From assembly GCA_021372435.1 (NCBI GenBank), contig JAJFUK010000059.1:1-39656 (forward strand): DNA of 39,656 nt, given 5' to 3'. Below the pieces are notes generated by a model. It had not been told where the DNA came from, searched no databases, and worked only from the letters and a program-made list of their open reading frames with translations. The translations under genes were made by a program, and so were the position numbers. Shown here piece after piece: positions 25,044-32,504 of this stretch (position 1 is the first letter of the stretch; each line of letters begins with the position of its first letter). Origin of the DNA: Actinomycetes bacterium. GTDB taxonomy: Bacteria > Actinomycetota > Thermoleophilia > RBG-16-64-13.

Positions 25044-25072
25044 TTTATACTACCCGCCGCGGTTGCCGTCAA
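25044..25072 (-). promoter_or_regulatory. Near-consensus sigma-A promoter for ald
   Basis: On the minus strand, TTGACG (25072-25067) and TATAAA (25049-25044) have 17 bases between them; each differs from consensus at one base. The surrounding DNA is unusually AT-rich. Transcription would begin near 25037, giving a leader of about 95 nt to ATG 24942. Confidence 0.85.
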
Positions 25073-25131
25073 TACCCTCGGAGATCTTCCTTAAAAACAG
25101 GCCAATGCCGCTCTCGATGGCCCGTTCGGCG

Positions 25132-25151
25132 ATTTGTACGCGCATACAAAT
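25132..25151. promoter_or_regulatory. Palindromic operator, probably for the adjacent TetR-family regulator
   Basis: ATTTGTACGCGCATACAAAT is a 20-bp palindrome with a single mismatched pair (7-bp perfect outer arms). It lies 51 bases before the tetR-like start and about 60 bases upstream of the divergent ald -35 box. Position and symmetry fit autoregulation by the TetR protein; binding is inferred. Confidence 0.7.
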
Positions 25152-25202
25152 ATGGAGGCGAGTGTGTTACTGTGTGGCTGGAGGGAGTTGGAGCGATCAA
25201 CC

Positions 25203-25934
25203 ATGATCAGGATGCGGATGACCGAAGAAGGGAAACAGACGGCGGCAAGGCGGGGGCGCGAGACCCTCCGGAGCGCTGGTGACACCGTCCGCAGCCCGCG
25301 TCCGTCGACCACAGGCCTCCCCGGCGCCGGGCCCGGGTTGCCTCCGACCGCTCAGCGCCTCTTGGATGCGGCGCGCCGGCTGCTGGCCCGCTCCGGGTTC
25401 AACTCGCTCTCGGTCGAGGCCATAGGGCGCGAGGCAGGTGAGAACAAAGCCCTCATCCGCTACTACTTCGGGTCGAAAAACGGTCTGCTCTTAGCTCTCG
25501 TCGACGGGCTCGTCTCGGACACTCTCCGGTACACGCGGCAAAGGCTGTCGGCGCTTTCGAGCCAGGAAGACCGGTCCCGCCTCATCGTCGAGACCGCCGA
25601 GGCCATATTGGCCGATGAGGAGTCTTACCGACTCCTGTTCGATCTTCTACCCCGCCTGCTGGAGAACCCCTCCATGGCAAAACAACTGGCGGAGCTGTAC
25701 CGCGGCTACCGGGAGCTGAACACGCGCGCTCTCTGGGCCGACCGCTCTGAGGAAGCCCCGGATGAGGTACGCAACCTCGCCGCCATGACGGTCGCCCTTA
25801 CAGACGGCCTCGCTGTGCAACTCCTCGCCGAGCCGGGCAGTGTGGACATCCGCGGCATGCTGGCCATGTGGCAGTCATTCGTCGAAAGTGCGCTCGCTTC
25901 CGCCTCCGCCGCCAGGCCGCCGGGGACCGCGTAG
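25203..25934 (+). CDS. TetR-family transcriptional regulator
   Basis: This is a 243-residue one-domain-plus-ligand-pocket repressor. An unconserved N-terminal stretch of about 50 residues precedes the HTH: AQRLLDAARRLLARSGFNSLSVEAIGREAGENKALIRYYFGSKNGLL. The C-terminal domain is helical and ligand-variable. ATG 25203 is chosen because GGAG lies nine bases upstream; a TTG at 25134 would start inside the palindrome. It is followed by an MFS transporter whose expression it likely controls, with the operator at 25132-25151. The inducer is unknown. Confidence 0.9.
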   Translation: MIRMRMTEEGKQTAARRGRETLRSAGDTVRSPRPSTTGLPGAGPGLPPTAQRLLDAARRLLARSGFNSLSVEAIGREAGENKALIRYYFGSKNGLLLALVDGLVSDTLRYTRQRLSALSSQEDRSRLIVETAEAILADEESYRLLFDLLPRLLENPSMAKQLAELYRGYRELNTRALWADRSEEAPDEVRNLAAMTVALTDGLAVQLLAEPGSVDIRGMLAMWQSFVESALASASAARPPGTA

Positions 25935-25941
25935 AAAACGC

Positions 25942-27240
25942 ATGAATGCCGGTAGAGCGCCCGGACGAAGCAGCGCGCCTGGTCCGGCGCCCGCGACCCC
26001 GGGCACGGCAGCCACCGCGGCCACCGCAGTCGCTACCCAGACCCGCGCCGATCTCCTCGCGACTTCGCTCATGCTCATGTTCGTCATGTCGGCGATCACG
26101 CTCTCGCTGATGCCGGTGGTCACCAACCAGCTTCGCACCGAGATAGGCCTCGGCGATGCCCAGATAGGTTTGCTTACCTCGGTGTTCATGGGCTTCTACG
26201 GGGCTTCGGGGATCCTGTCGGGGATAGCCGCCGCCCGCTGGGGCGGGCGGCTCTTCGCGGTGAGCTCGGCCTGCTTCGTCGTCGGGTCACTCGCGTTCGC
26301 GCTGAGCTCGAGCTTCCCCGGGTTCCTCCTCGGGCGGGCCGTCCAGGGGATAGGGGGCGGCATGGTGGTCGCCACCTGCAACCCGGTGCTGGCGCGGTCG
26401 GTGCCGGCAGAGAAGCTGGGCAGAGCATGGGGCATCACCGGCATCGGCTTCGGGTTGGGCAGCATGGTGGCGCTTTTCGCCCTGCCGCCCATCCAGAGCG
26501 CCGGCGGCTACCGAGCCGCGTGCCTCACCACCGCCGGTCTGGGTCTTGCCATCGGGGTGGCCGTCCTCTGCCAACGGCCCGTCCGGGCCCTGCCGCGCCC
26601 CGGCGACATGGCCACCAGCATGCGCGGCCTGGCAGGCGCTTTCGTGGCGGTCGTGAGGAACCGGAGAGTACTGATTCTGGGTCTCTGCAACACAGCCGGA
26701 CTGGCCATGGGGGTAGCCGCCGTCGCCTGGTCCCCCAGCTTCCTACAGGACATCTACGGGACGCCCGAGGCGACCTCTATGTACCTGATAGCGGCCCTGG
26801 GAGCGGCCCAGATGATCGGCAACCCTCTGGGGATCTTCGTGGCGGCGCGTTGGGGTCTCTTCCGGACGCTGGTGTTCGGGGTGATCGCCACCACGGTCAC
26901 GACCGTGCTCATCGGAGTGTTGCCGGGCGTCGCGCCCATCGTGGCGGTGATCATCCTGGCACAGGCGTTCAACATGTTCTACTTCCCGGTCATGCTCTCC
27001 TACATACCCAAGGTGGTGGGCAACCCCGGGCACGTGGGACCGGCCACCGGCATGAACAGCCTGCTGGGGTTCGCGGGCTCACTGTTCGCGCCCTGGCTGT
27101 TCGGTCTTATCCTCGACGCGGGCCGGCAATCGGCCGGTGCCTACACGGCCGGCTTTGTCATGTTGGGCGCTTTCGGCGTGGTGACACTCATCTCGCTCGC
27201 CTTCTTCAAGCCGGGGCGACAGGCGGTCGCGGACCGCTGA
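25942..27240 (+). CDS. MFS transporter
   Basis: The 432-residue protein has about twelve membrane segments after an Ala/Pro/Thr-rich cytosolic N-terminus (to about residue 33). LTSVFMGFYGASGILSGIAAARWGG holds the family loop 2-3 region, and GRAVQGIGGGMVVATCNPVLA is segment 4 to 5. Later helices include TLVFGVIATTVTTVLIGVL and SLLGFAGSLFAPWLFGLIL. The start follows the TetR stop by 7 bases with no clear Shine-Dalgarno, so translation may depend on coupling. It is probably a drug or metabolite exporter or an organic-acid carrier; the direction cannot be read from sequence. Confidence 0.88.
   Translation: MNAGRAPGRSSAPGPAPATPGTAATAATAVATQTRADLLATSLMLMFVMSAITLSLMPVVTNQLRTEIGLGDAQIGLLTSVFMGFYGASGILSGIAAARWGGRLFAVSSACFVVGSLAFALSSSFPGFLLGRAVQGIGGGMVVATCNPVLARSVPAEKLGRAWGITGIGFGLGSMVALFALPPIQSAGGYRAACLTTAGLGLAIGVAVLCQRPVRALPRPGDMATSMRGLAGAFVAVVRNRRVLILGLCNTAGLAMGVAAVAWSPSFLQDIYGTPEATSMYLIAALGAAQMIGNPLGIFVAARWGLFRTLVFGVIATTVTTVLIGVLPGVAPIVAVIILAQAFNMFYFPVMLSYIPKVVGNPGHVGPATGMNSLLGFAGSLFAPWLFGLILDAGRQSAGAYTAGFVMLGAFGVVTLISLAFFKPGRQAVADR
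27223..27237 (+). terminator. Small hairpin at the MFS gene end
   Basis: GCGGTC and GACCGC pair around GCG within the last codons, directly before the TGA. The 6-bp stem makes this only a candidate terminator. Confidence 0.3.
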
Positions 27241-27382
27241 GGGCAGACCGGTCCGGCGGCTTCGATCGAGTGGGCGACCCCGGGCCCGTCCGGCCGGCCG
27301 GAACGGCGCCAATGCCCGTCCAAGGTCCGATGTGTGCGCAGCGCACCCAACGCCACAATAGCGCCGTAGACGGACGAGGTGT

Positions 27383-27418
27383 CATAATGTGGTCACCTAA
27401 CGCACCACTTATCATAAA
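27383..27418 (+). promoter_or_regulatory. Inverted repeat upstream of the toxin-antitoxin pair
   Basis: GTGGT (27389-27393) and ACCAC (27404-27408) flank 10 bases, with outer ATAAT and TTAT extending the symmetry imperfectly. It lies just before the antitoxin ribosome site, AAAGGAGG. Antitoxins of the Phd type normally bind such sites to autoregulate. Confidence 0.45.
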
Positions 27419-27428
27419 GGAGGCCAGC

Positions 27429-27689
27429 GTGCCTCGCATCGGTCTACGCCACTTCAAGACGCACGCGTCCGAGGTTCTTCGAGACGTAGGAGAGAACAAG
27501 ACCAGGTACGTCATTACCAGCAGAAATAAGCCCCTGGGCATCATCGTCCCCTATTCTTCCCGGGAAGAGACGGACCCCGGGAGCAAAGAAGAGGCGTGTG
27601 AAGCATTCTTCGCTGCCGGGGAGAACGTGAGAGAGGCGTGGGAGAGCCCCCTCACTGCGGTGGAGATCCTGCACGAGATCAGACGGTAG
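27429..27689 (+). CDS. Phd/YefM-type antitoxin
   Basis: The 86-residue protein starts at GTG, set by AAAGGAGG five bases upstream. The N-terminal core RIGLRHFKTHASEVLRDVG and YVITSRNKPLGIIVPY has the Phd/YefM DNA-binding fold. The acidic C-terminal half (EEACEAFFAAGENVREAWES) should wrap the toxin. The PIN-domain gene follows after 6 bases. No Phd/Doc-type toxin is present, so this is a hybrid Phd-PIN arrangement of the VapBC kind. Confidence 0.88.
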   Translation: MPRIGLRHFKTHASEVLRDVGENKTRYVITSRNKPLGIIVPYSSREETDPGSKEEACEAFFAAGENVREAWESPLTAVEILHEIRR

Positions 27690-27695
27690 ACGGTC

Positions 27696-28130
27696 ATGCT
27701 CGACCGGGTTACGCTCGACGCAAGCGTCGTCGTGAGTGCTTTCAGCCCCAACGAAGAGGCCGCAAAGGACAGCCGTCATTTACTCGAGCTGCTCTTGCGT
27801 GACCGGGTTGTGATCGTCGTGCCCACTCTGATACGCCCCGAGATCGTCGCCGCGATCCGGAGGGCGACCGGTGACCCGGGCAAGGCGAAGGTTTTCGAGG
27901 AGTCATTCTCTAGACTGCCCGGCGTGGTTTTCCAAGAACTGGACGACCGAATCGCCGACGCAGCCGTCGAAATCGTCGCGGGAGCAGGACTCAGGGGGGC
28001 CGATGCCGTGTATGCAGCGACCGCACGCCGTTTCGAAGCCGCACTGGTCACTCTCGATGAGGAACAACGGACACGACTCCCGACCGGCATCCCGGCCCTC
28101 TATCCGGCAGAGGCCATCGCCCTGCTGTAG
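27696..28130 (+). CDS. PIN-domain toxin (VapC-like ribonuclease)
   Basis: The 144-residue PIN domain carries the acidic metal-binding set: D8 (TLDASVVVSAF), E49 (PTLIRPEIVAAI), D102 (GADAVYAATA) and D120 (LVTLDEEQ). VapC proteins cut tRNA or rRNA; the target here is unknown. It is translated with the upstream antitoxin. Base composition does not stand out from the neighbours, but such pairs are often mobile. Confidence 0.9.
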   Translation: MLDRVTLDASVVVSAFSPNEEAAKDSRHLLELLLRDRVVIVVPTLIRPEIVAAIRRATGDPGKAKVFEESFSRLPGVVFQELDDRIADAAVEIVAGAGLRGADAVYAATARRFEAALVTLDEEQRTRLPTGIPALYPAEAIALL

Positions 28131-28241
28131 GCCCGGAGGATGTTCGAGCCACCTGTCCGGACAGCGGTGCGCCCGGGTAGGGCGATCACCTCGGACCCCG
28201 GGCCGGGCCGGCCGCGACTCGGCGGCCCGGCTTGACGCGAC

Positions 28242-28328
28242 TCAAGCCTGGGCGGTGCACATATCGTCGGTGCTCACCACGTTGTACTGGACCTCCATAC
28301 CGCCCCGGTCAAAGTAGGCCTTGGTCAT
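28242..28328 (-). CDS. Possible 28-residue small protein
   Basis: An ATG at 28328 is preceded by AAGGAG with six bases between. The peptide runs MTKAYFDRGGMEVQYNVVST then DDMCTAQA and stop. Third-codon-position GC is 24 of 28, in line with the coding genes here. It lies on the strand and downstream of the DUF4177 gene, about 136 bases away, in a stretch otherwise without a gene. I do not recognise the family; it contains one cysteine and no membrane segment. Confidence 0.5.
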   Translation of the reverse strand: MTKAYFDRGGMEVQYNVVSTDDMCTAQA

Positions 28329-28464
28329 CTCGCGCTCCTTGTCGTCATGGAGCCTGTTGTCATCTCCTCCGCGCCCGTCGCGCGACCCCGGGATCCGCCG
28401 GCCGGTCGGGACTACCCCCGGGGCCGCAAGGCCGGACTATCCAGCAAAGACGATCAGGATTGGA

Positions 28465-28746
28465 TCACCTGCGGAGTCCGCCCAGTCCTCCGGTAGGGGT
28501 GGGATTGATGCGGATCGTCCCATCCTCGTCGTAGTCCTCATCGCCCTCGTCGTCGGTCTCGTCGTCGTAGTCCTCTTCCTCCGGCTCGTCTCTGTACGGC
28601 CGCTTGAAGATGTACCAAGCCCCCTGGATCGCGGTCAGCTCCCAACCCTCACTGCCCAGGCCGTCGAGCTCCTCTAGACGCGTTGCCGCGTCCGACTCAC
28701 CGTCGGTGACTAGGACCTGGTACTCCCACTTCGGCTGAGTCCTCAC
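28465..28746 (-). CDS. DUF4177-like small protein with acidic tail
   Basis: This 93-residue protein has a core (QPKWEYQVLV; DGLGSEGWELTAIQGAWYIFKRP) matching the compact DUF4177 fold. The C-terminal third is strongly acidic (EEEDYDDETDDEGDEDYDED). GTG 28746 is chosen because GAGGAG lies 5-6 bases before it; an ATG five codons earlier would place the Shine-Dalgarno inside the gene. Function is unknown. It is transcribed divergently from the liv operon. Confidence 0.75.
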   Translation of the reverse strand: MRTQPKWEYQVLVTDGESDAATRLEELDGLGSEGWELTAIQGAWYIFKRPYRDEPEEEDYDDETDDEGDEDYDEDGTIRINPTPTGGLGGLRR

Positions 28747-28924
28747 TTGTTCTCCTCTCATTGACGCTTCTCAAGGATCCTCCATCCCTCGCGGGTCGCC
28801 CGCGGTCCTCCTCCGGCATGCGCGGGGTGAGGTCACCCGTCTCGGAAAGTTTAGCGTCAAGATGCGCCTTGAAGGAGTCACCCCGTACTCGAGTGTCGCG
28901 TCCGCCCGGGCAATTGGGTCATCA

Positions 28925-28954
28925 TTGAATCCTTAAGGCCATAGATGCTATCGT
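28925..28954 (+). promoter_or_regulatory. Possible promoter of the liv operon
   Basis: TTGAAT (28925-28930) and TATCGT (28949-28954) are 18 bases apart and end about 30 bases before the livG start. The -10 box is only a partial match. Confidence 0.45.
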
Positions 28955-28985
28955 GAGCCGAGACAACGTATCCCGGGGTGGGGTG

Positions 28986-29759
28986 ATGGCGCTACTTGAG
29001 GTCCGTGGATTGACGAAGATATTCGGGGGGTTGACCGCCGTCGGCGACCTCAGCTTCGACGTGAACGAGGGAGAGATCGTCGGCATCATCGGTCCCAACG
29101 GCGCCGGCAAGAGCACCGTCTTCAACATGGTCTGCGGCACCCTCAAGCCCACCGCCGGCACCATAAAGTTCCGGGGTAAGAACATCACCGGCCTCGCCCC
29201 CCACAAGATAGCCAAGAAGGGGATAGCGCGGGTCTTCCAGGGAAACGTCCTCTTCCCCGCCTCCACGGTGTTGGACAACGTGGTCATGGGTGCGCATCTG
29301 CACACCCAACTCGATCTGTTCGGCTTTCTCTTCGGCGGCCGCCGCGCGCGCCGCAAGGAGGAGGCCGTCCGGGCCCGGGCCATGGAGATACTGGAACTGG
29401 TGGGTCTGGCCGACGATGCCGACACACTCGCGTCGGACCTCCCTCACGGGAATCAACGCCACCTATGCCTGGCGGTAGCTCTGGCCGTGGAGCCCAAGCT
29501 GCTGCTGCTGGACGAGCCCGTCACCGGGATGAACGCCGAAGAAGTCTCGGAGATGCTGGACCTGATCAGGATGCTGCGGGAGAAGACAGGGCTGACCCTT
29601 ATCGTGATAGAGCACAACATGAAGGCCGTCATGGGTCTGTGCGACCGCATCGTGGTCATCAGCTACGGCGTCAAGATAGCCGAAGGTCTGCCCCAGGAGA
29701 TAGCGAACAACCCGGCCGTGATCGAAGCTTATCTCGGAGTCGAAGACGATGCTGCTTGA
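28986..29759 (+). CDS. livG: Branched-chain amino acid/amide ABC transporter ATP-binding protein LivG
   Basis: The 257-residue ATPase of a hydrophobic-amino-acid uptake (HAAT) system has Walker A GPNGAGKST (near residue 38), signature-like LPHGNQRHLCLAVALA and Walker B LLLLDEPVTGMNAEE. LivG proteins normally carry such a non-canonical signature. ATG 28986, not the ATG 33 bases upstream, aligns with family starts. It overlaps livF by 11 bases. With livF, livH and livM it forms a full import core. Confidence 0.93.
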   Translation: MALLEVRGLTKIFGGLTAVGDLSFDVNEGEIVGIIGPNGAGKSTVFNMVCGTLKPTAGTIKFRGKNITGLAPHKIAKKGIARVFQGNVLFPASTVLDNVVMGAHLHTQLDLFGFLFGGRRARRKEEAVRARAMEILELVGLADDADTLASDLPHGNQRHLCLAVALAVEPKLLLLDEPVTGMNAEEVSEMLDLIRMLREKTGLTLIVIEHNMKAVMGLCDRIVVISYGVKIAEGLPQEIANNPAVIEAYLGVEDDAA

Positions 29760-30456
29760 GATCAAGGATCTGCGGGTCCGCTACGGCGGCGCAGAAGTCC
29801 TGAAGGGCATCTCCGTCGAAGTCGAGGAGGGGTCTGTCGTCACCCTTCTCGGTGGCAATGGGGCGGGCAAGTCGACCACCCTGCGCGCGATCACGGGGTT
29901 GGCGCCCATCTACGGGGGTGAGATCTGGTTCGACGGCAGGCGGATAGATGGACAGCCCCCGCAGAAGATCGTCGAGCTGGGGATCCGCCACGTGCTGGAG
30001 GGCAGGGCCCTCTTCCCCTACATGTCGGTGCTCGAGAACCTCAGGGTGGGGGCCTACCTGCAGAAGGACAAGCGCAGGACGGCCGAGACCCTCAAAGACA
30101 TCTTCCTCCATTTCCCCCGACTGAAAGAGAGGCAGGATCAGCAGGCGAGGACCCTGAGCGGGGGCGAACAGCAGATGCTGACCATCGCCCGGGCCCTGAT
30201 GGGCAATCCGAGGCTCCTCTTACTGGACGAGCCGTCCCTGGGGCTGGCACCGATGATGATCCGCGAGATCGCCAAGATAGTGAAGGGCATCCACGAGCAG
30301 GGGGTGACGGTGCTCCTGGTCGAACAGAACACCAGATTGGCCCTCAGAGTGGCCGATATGTGCTACCTGCTGGAGACGGGCAGCGTCGCGGCTTGTGGAG
30401 CGACCCGCGAACTGATGGAGAGCGACCAGGTGAGAAAGGCCTATCTCGGACTATGA
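29749..30456 (+). CDS. livF: Branched-chain amino acid/amide ABC transporter ATP-binding protein LivF
   Basis: The second ATPase has 235 residues, the usual length. Walker A is GGNGAGKST (near residue 36), signature TLSGGEQQMLTIARAL and Walker B LLLLDEPSLGLAP. The ATG lies inside the end of livG, so translation is coupled. It pairs with LivG at the cytoplasmic face of the LivH/LivM permease. Confidence 0.95.
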   Translation: MLLEIKDLRVRYGGAEVLKGISVEVEEGSVVTLLGGNGAGKSTTLRAITGLAPIYGGEIWFDGRRIDGQPPQKIVELGIRHVLEGRALFPYMSVLENLRVGAYLQKDKRRTAETLKDIFLHFPRLKERQDQQARTLSGGEQQMLTIARALMGNPRLLLLDEPSLGLAPMMIREIAKIVKGIHEQGVTVLLVEQNTRLALRVADMCYLLETGSVAACGATRELMESDQVRKAYLGL

Positions 30457-30484
30457 GAGTCATCAGCGATCACGAGGCCGGTCG

Positions 30485-31351
30485 ATGGACATAACCGCGC
30501 AGGATGCAGTACAGAGCATAATCAACGGGCTGTGCATGGGCGGTACCTATGTCCTGATAGGGCTGGGCCTGACCCTCATCCTCGGCATCATGAACATCCT
30601 GCAGTTCGCCCACGGCGAGGTCTACATGGTCGGGGCGTTCATCGTTTACCTCCTGTGCGTGCTGAACGGTGTCAACCTGTATCTCGCAGTCGTGATAAGC
30701 ATGATAGCCACAGCCGTCCTGGGGCTCATCCTGGAAAGGGTGTTCCTCCGGCCCCTGAAGGGCGTGTTTCTCTCCTACGTCTGCGTGACCACCGGACTCA
30801 GCCTCATCCTACAGACGGCTGTCATGCTCGTGTTCAGCAAAGGTGTCAAGCAACTTCCGTCCCTGTGGGGAGGCTCGTTCTCCGTCGGCGGCATGTTCAT
30901 CTCCAGAGAGAGGGTCGTCGCGATCGTCATAGCCCTGCTGCTCACCTTGGCCTTGTACAGCTTCCTCAAATGGACCAGGTACGGACTGGCGATGACGGCA
31001 TCCGCTCAACACCGTGAAGGCGCCTTGATGCAGGGGATAAACCCCAATCTTATGTCGGCCTTGGTCGTGGCGATCGGTAGCGGCTTGGCGGCGGTCGGCG
31101 GCGCGCTGGGCGGCAGCATTTTCAATCTGGATCCCTACATGGGCGGCCTGGCCTTCATGAAGGGGGTCACTCTCATCGTCATCGGGGGTCTGGGCAGCAT
31201 ACCGGGCGCGGTCGTGGGCGGGCTCTTCCTCGGCGTGGCCGAGAGCCTGCTTGCCCTTTTCTTCGGATCACAGATGGGGATAATCCTCCCGCTGGTCCTC
31301 GTCATCATCTTCCTCCTCTTCCGACCGAAAGGGCTGTTCGGCCATGACTGA
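30485..31351 (+). CDS. livH: Branched-chain amino acid/amide ABC transporter permease LivH
   Basis: This 288-residue integral membrane permease starts at ATG 30485, 28 bases after livF. The N-terminal NGLCMGGTYVLIGLGLTLIL and MNILQFAHGEVYMVGAFIV are highly typical, as are GVAESLLALFFGSQMGIILP and the end FLLFRPKGLFG. It carries eight or so transmembrane helices and overlaps livM by eight bases. Substrate range (branched-chain amino acids, amides, urea or aromatic compounds) depends on the binding protein. Confidence 0.94.
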   Translation: MDITAQDAVQSIINGLCMGGTYVLIGLGLTLILGIMNILQFAHGEVYMVGAFIVYLLCVLNGVNLYLAVVISMIATAVLGLILERVFLRPLKGVFLSYVCVTTGLSLILQTAVMLVFSKGVKQLPSLWGGSFSVGGMFISRERVVAIVIALLLTLALYSFLKWTRYGLAMTASAQHREGALMQGINPNLMSALVVAIGSGLAAVGGALGGSIFNLDPYMGGLAFMKGVTLIVIGGLGSIPGAVVGGLFLGVAESLLALFFGSQMGIILPLVLVIIFLLFRPKGLFGHD

Positions 31352-32384
31352 GCGCGCACAGCGAATCACGAAGACCTCGGCCTTCGTGGTCATCCTCCTG
31401 CTGGTCCTTGCGCTTCCCTGGATCCTGCGCGGTACGGTCAAGGCCGCTCCCTACTGGACCCACGTCTTCGTCTTGATCGGCGTCTTCACTCTGATGACGT
31501 CCAGCATGCGGGCCATCTTCCGTACCGGCGAGGTGAGCCTGGGTACCGCCGGCTTCATGCTCGTCGGGGGTTACGCCGCCGCCATACTGTCCATAAGGCT
31601 GGGACTCTCGCCTTGGCTGACCATGCTTCTTGGCGGCCTGCTCTCTGCGGCGATCGGGGGGCTCCTGGCCTATCCCTTCTTCCGGGTCAAAGGCGTGTAT
31701 TTTTCCATCACCACACTCCTGCTCGGGTTTGTCTTCCTCTACCTAGCGGGTTGGATGGATTGGCTCACCGGTGGCTGGCAGGGACTACAGTTCTTCAATA
31801 TCACGCCTGAGCTCACCATCGGGTCGCTCAACGTCGCCTTCACAACCAAGACCAACATCGAGTACTACTACCTGGTGGTCGTAGTGGTGGGGATATGCCT
31901 GTTCGTCCTCTATCGGATGGAGCGCTCCCGGGTAGGCCTTGTCTGGAAATCGATAAGCGAGGCCGATCACCTGGCTCAGTCGGTAGGAGTCAATGTGATG
32001 GGCCACAAGATCTTCGTCTTTACCGTTGCCTGTTTCTTCACCGGTCTGGCCGGCGGCCTTTATGCCTTCCACGTACACGCCCTCTCCCCCACCAGCACTC
32101 CCGCTAATGTGTTCCATTTCTTTACGTCCGTCTATTGCCTGATGTATATGGTGGTCGGCGGGGTCAACAGCTTCTACGGTCCCCTTGTCGGCACTACGTT
32201 GTTCATGCTTTTGCGGGAGTGGGGCCGGTCGGTATCGGAGTACTGGCCTTTGGTCATGGGGTCGATACTCATACTCATAGTCTTCTTCATGCCTAAGGGG
32301 CTCGTTGGGCTGCCTGGGTATTCCCGCATATGGTATGAGAAACTGCGCGGGTTCTTGCGCAGAAGAGCCTTATCGTCGGAGTGA
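31344..32384 (+). CDS. livM: Branched-chain amino acid/amide ABC transporter permease LivM
   Basis: This is the second permease, 346 residues. RTGEVSLGTAGFMLVGGYAAAIL and MERSRVGLVWKSISEADHLAQSVGVNV are LivM signatures, and the C-terminus ILIVFFMPKGLVGLPG is usual. ATG 31344 overlaps livH (ATGACTGA). A 7-bp hairpin (32383-32405) begins at its stop codon and precedes the binding-protein gene. Confidence 0.94.
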   Translation: MTERAQRITKTSAFVVILLLVLALPWILRGTVKAAPYWTHVFVLIGVFTLMTSSMRAIFRTGEVSLGTAGFMLVGGYAAAILSIRLGLSPWLTMLLGGLLSAAIGGLLAYPFFRVKGVYFSITTLLLGFVFLYLAGWMDWLTGGWQGLQFFNITPELTIGSLNVAFTTKTNIEYYYLVVVVVGICLFVLYRMERSRVGLVWKSISEADHLAQSVGVNVMGHKIFVFTVACFFTGLAGGLYAFHVHALSPTSTPANVFHFFTSVYCLMYMVVGGVNSFYGPLVGTTLFMLLREWGRSVSEYWPLVMGSILILIVFFMPKGLVGLPGYSRIWYEKLRGFLRRRALSSE

Positions 32385-32405
32385 CGCTGCTCGTCTATCA
32401 GCGTC
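32383..32405 (+). promoter_or_regulatory. Intercistronic hairpin between livM and the binding-protein gene
   Basis: GACGCTG (32383-32389) pairs with CAGCGTC (32399-32405) around a 9-base loop at the livM stop. Such structures often partly terminate or stabilise transcripts so that binding proteins are made in excess. TATACT at 32453-32458 could add an internal -10 box, though no -35 is clear. Confidence 0.4.
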
Positions 32406-32504
32406 GTGCGCTATGAAGATAAGGAGGTGGGTAACGGTACAAGATGAGGCCCTATACTCTCTTAGTGTGAACGCTCTTGATAATCGAAGGAGGGGAGCGA
32501 ACAA

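Noticed and set aside
28242-28328. Small peptide considered as a mycofactocin-like or other RiPP precursor
   Set aside because: The C-terminus lacks the known core motif, and no radical SAM or modification gene is adjacent; the only radical SAM gene is about 27 kb away.
32446-32469. Possible leader peptide MRPYTLLV before the liv binding-protein gene
   Set aside because: A good Shine-Dalgarno (AAGGAGGT) is nearby, but the ATG is about 17 bases from it and no attenuator codon pattern is visible.
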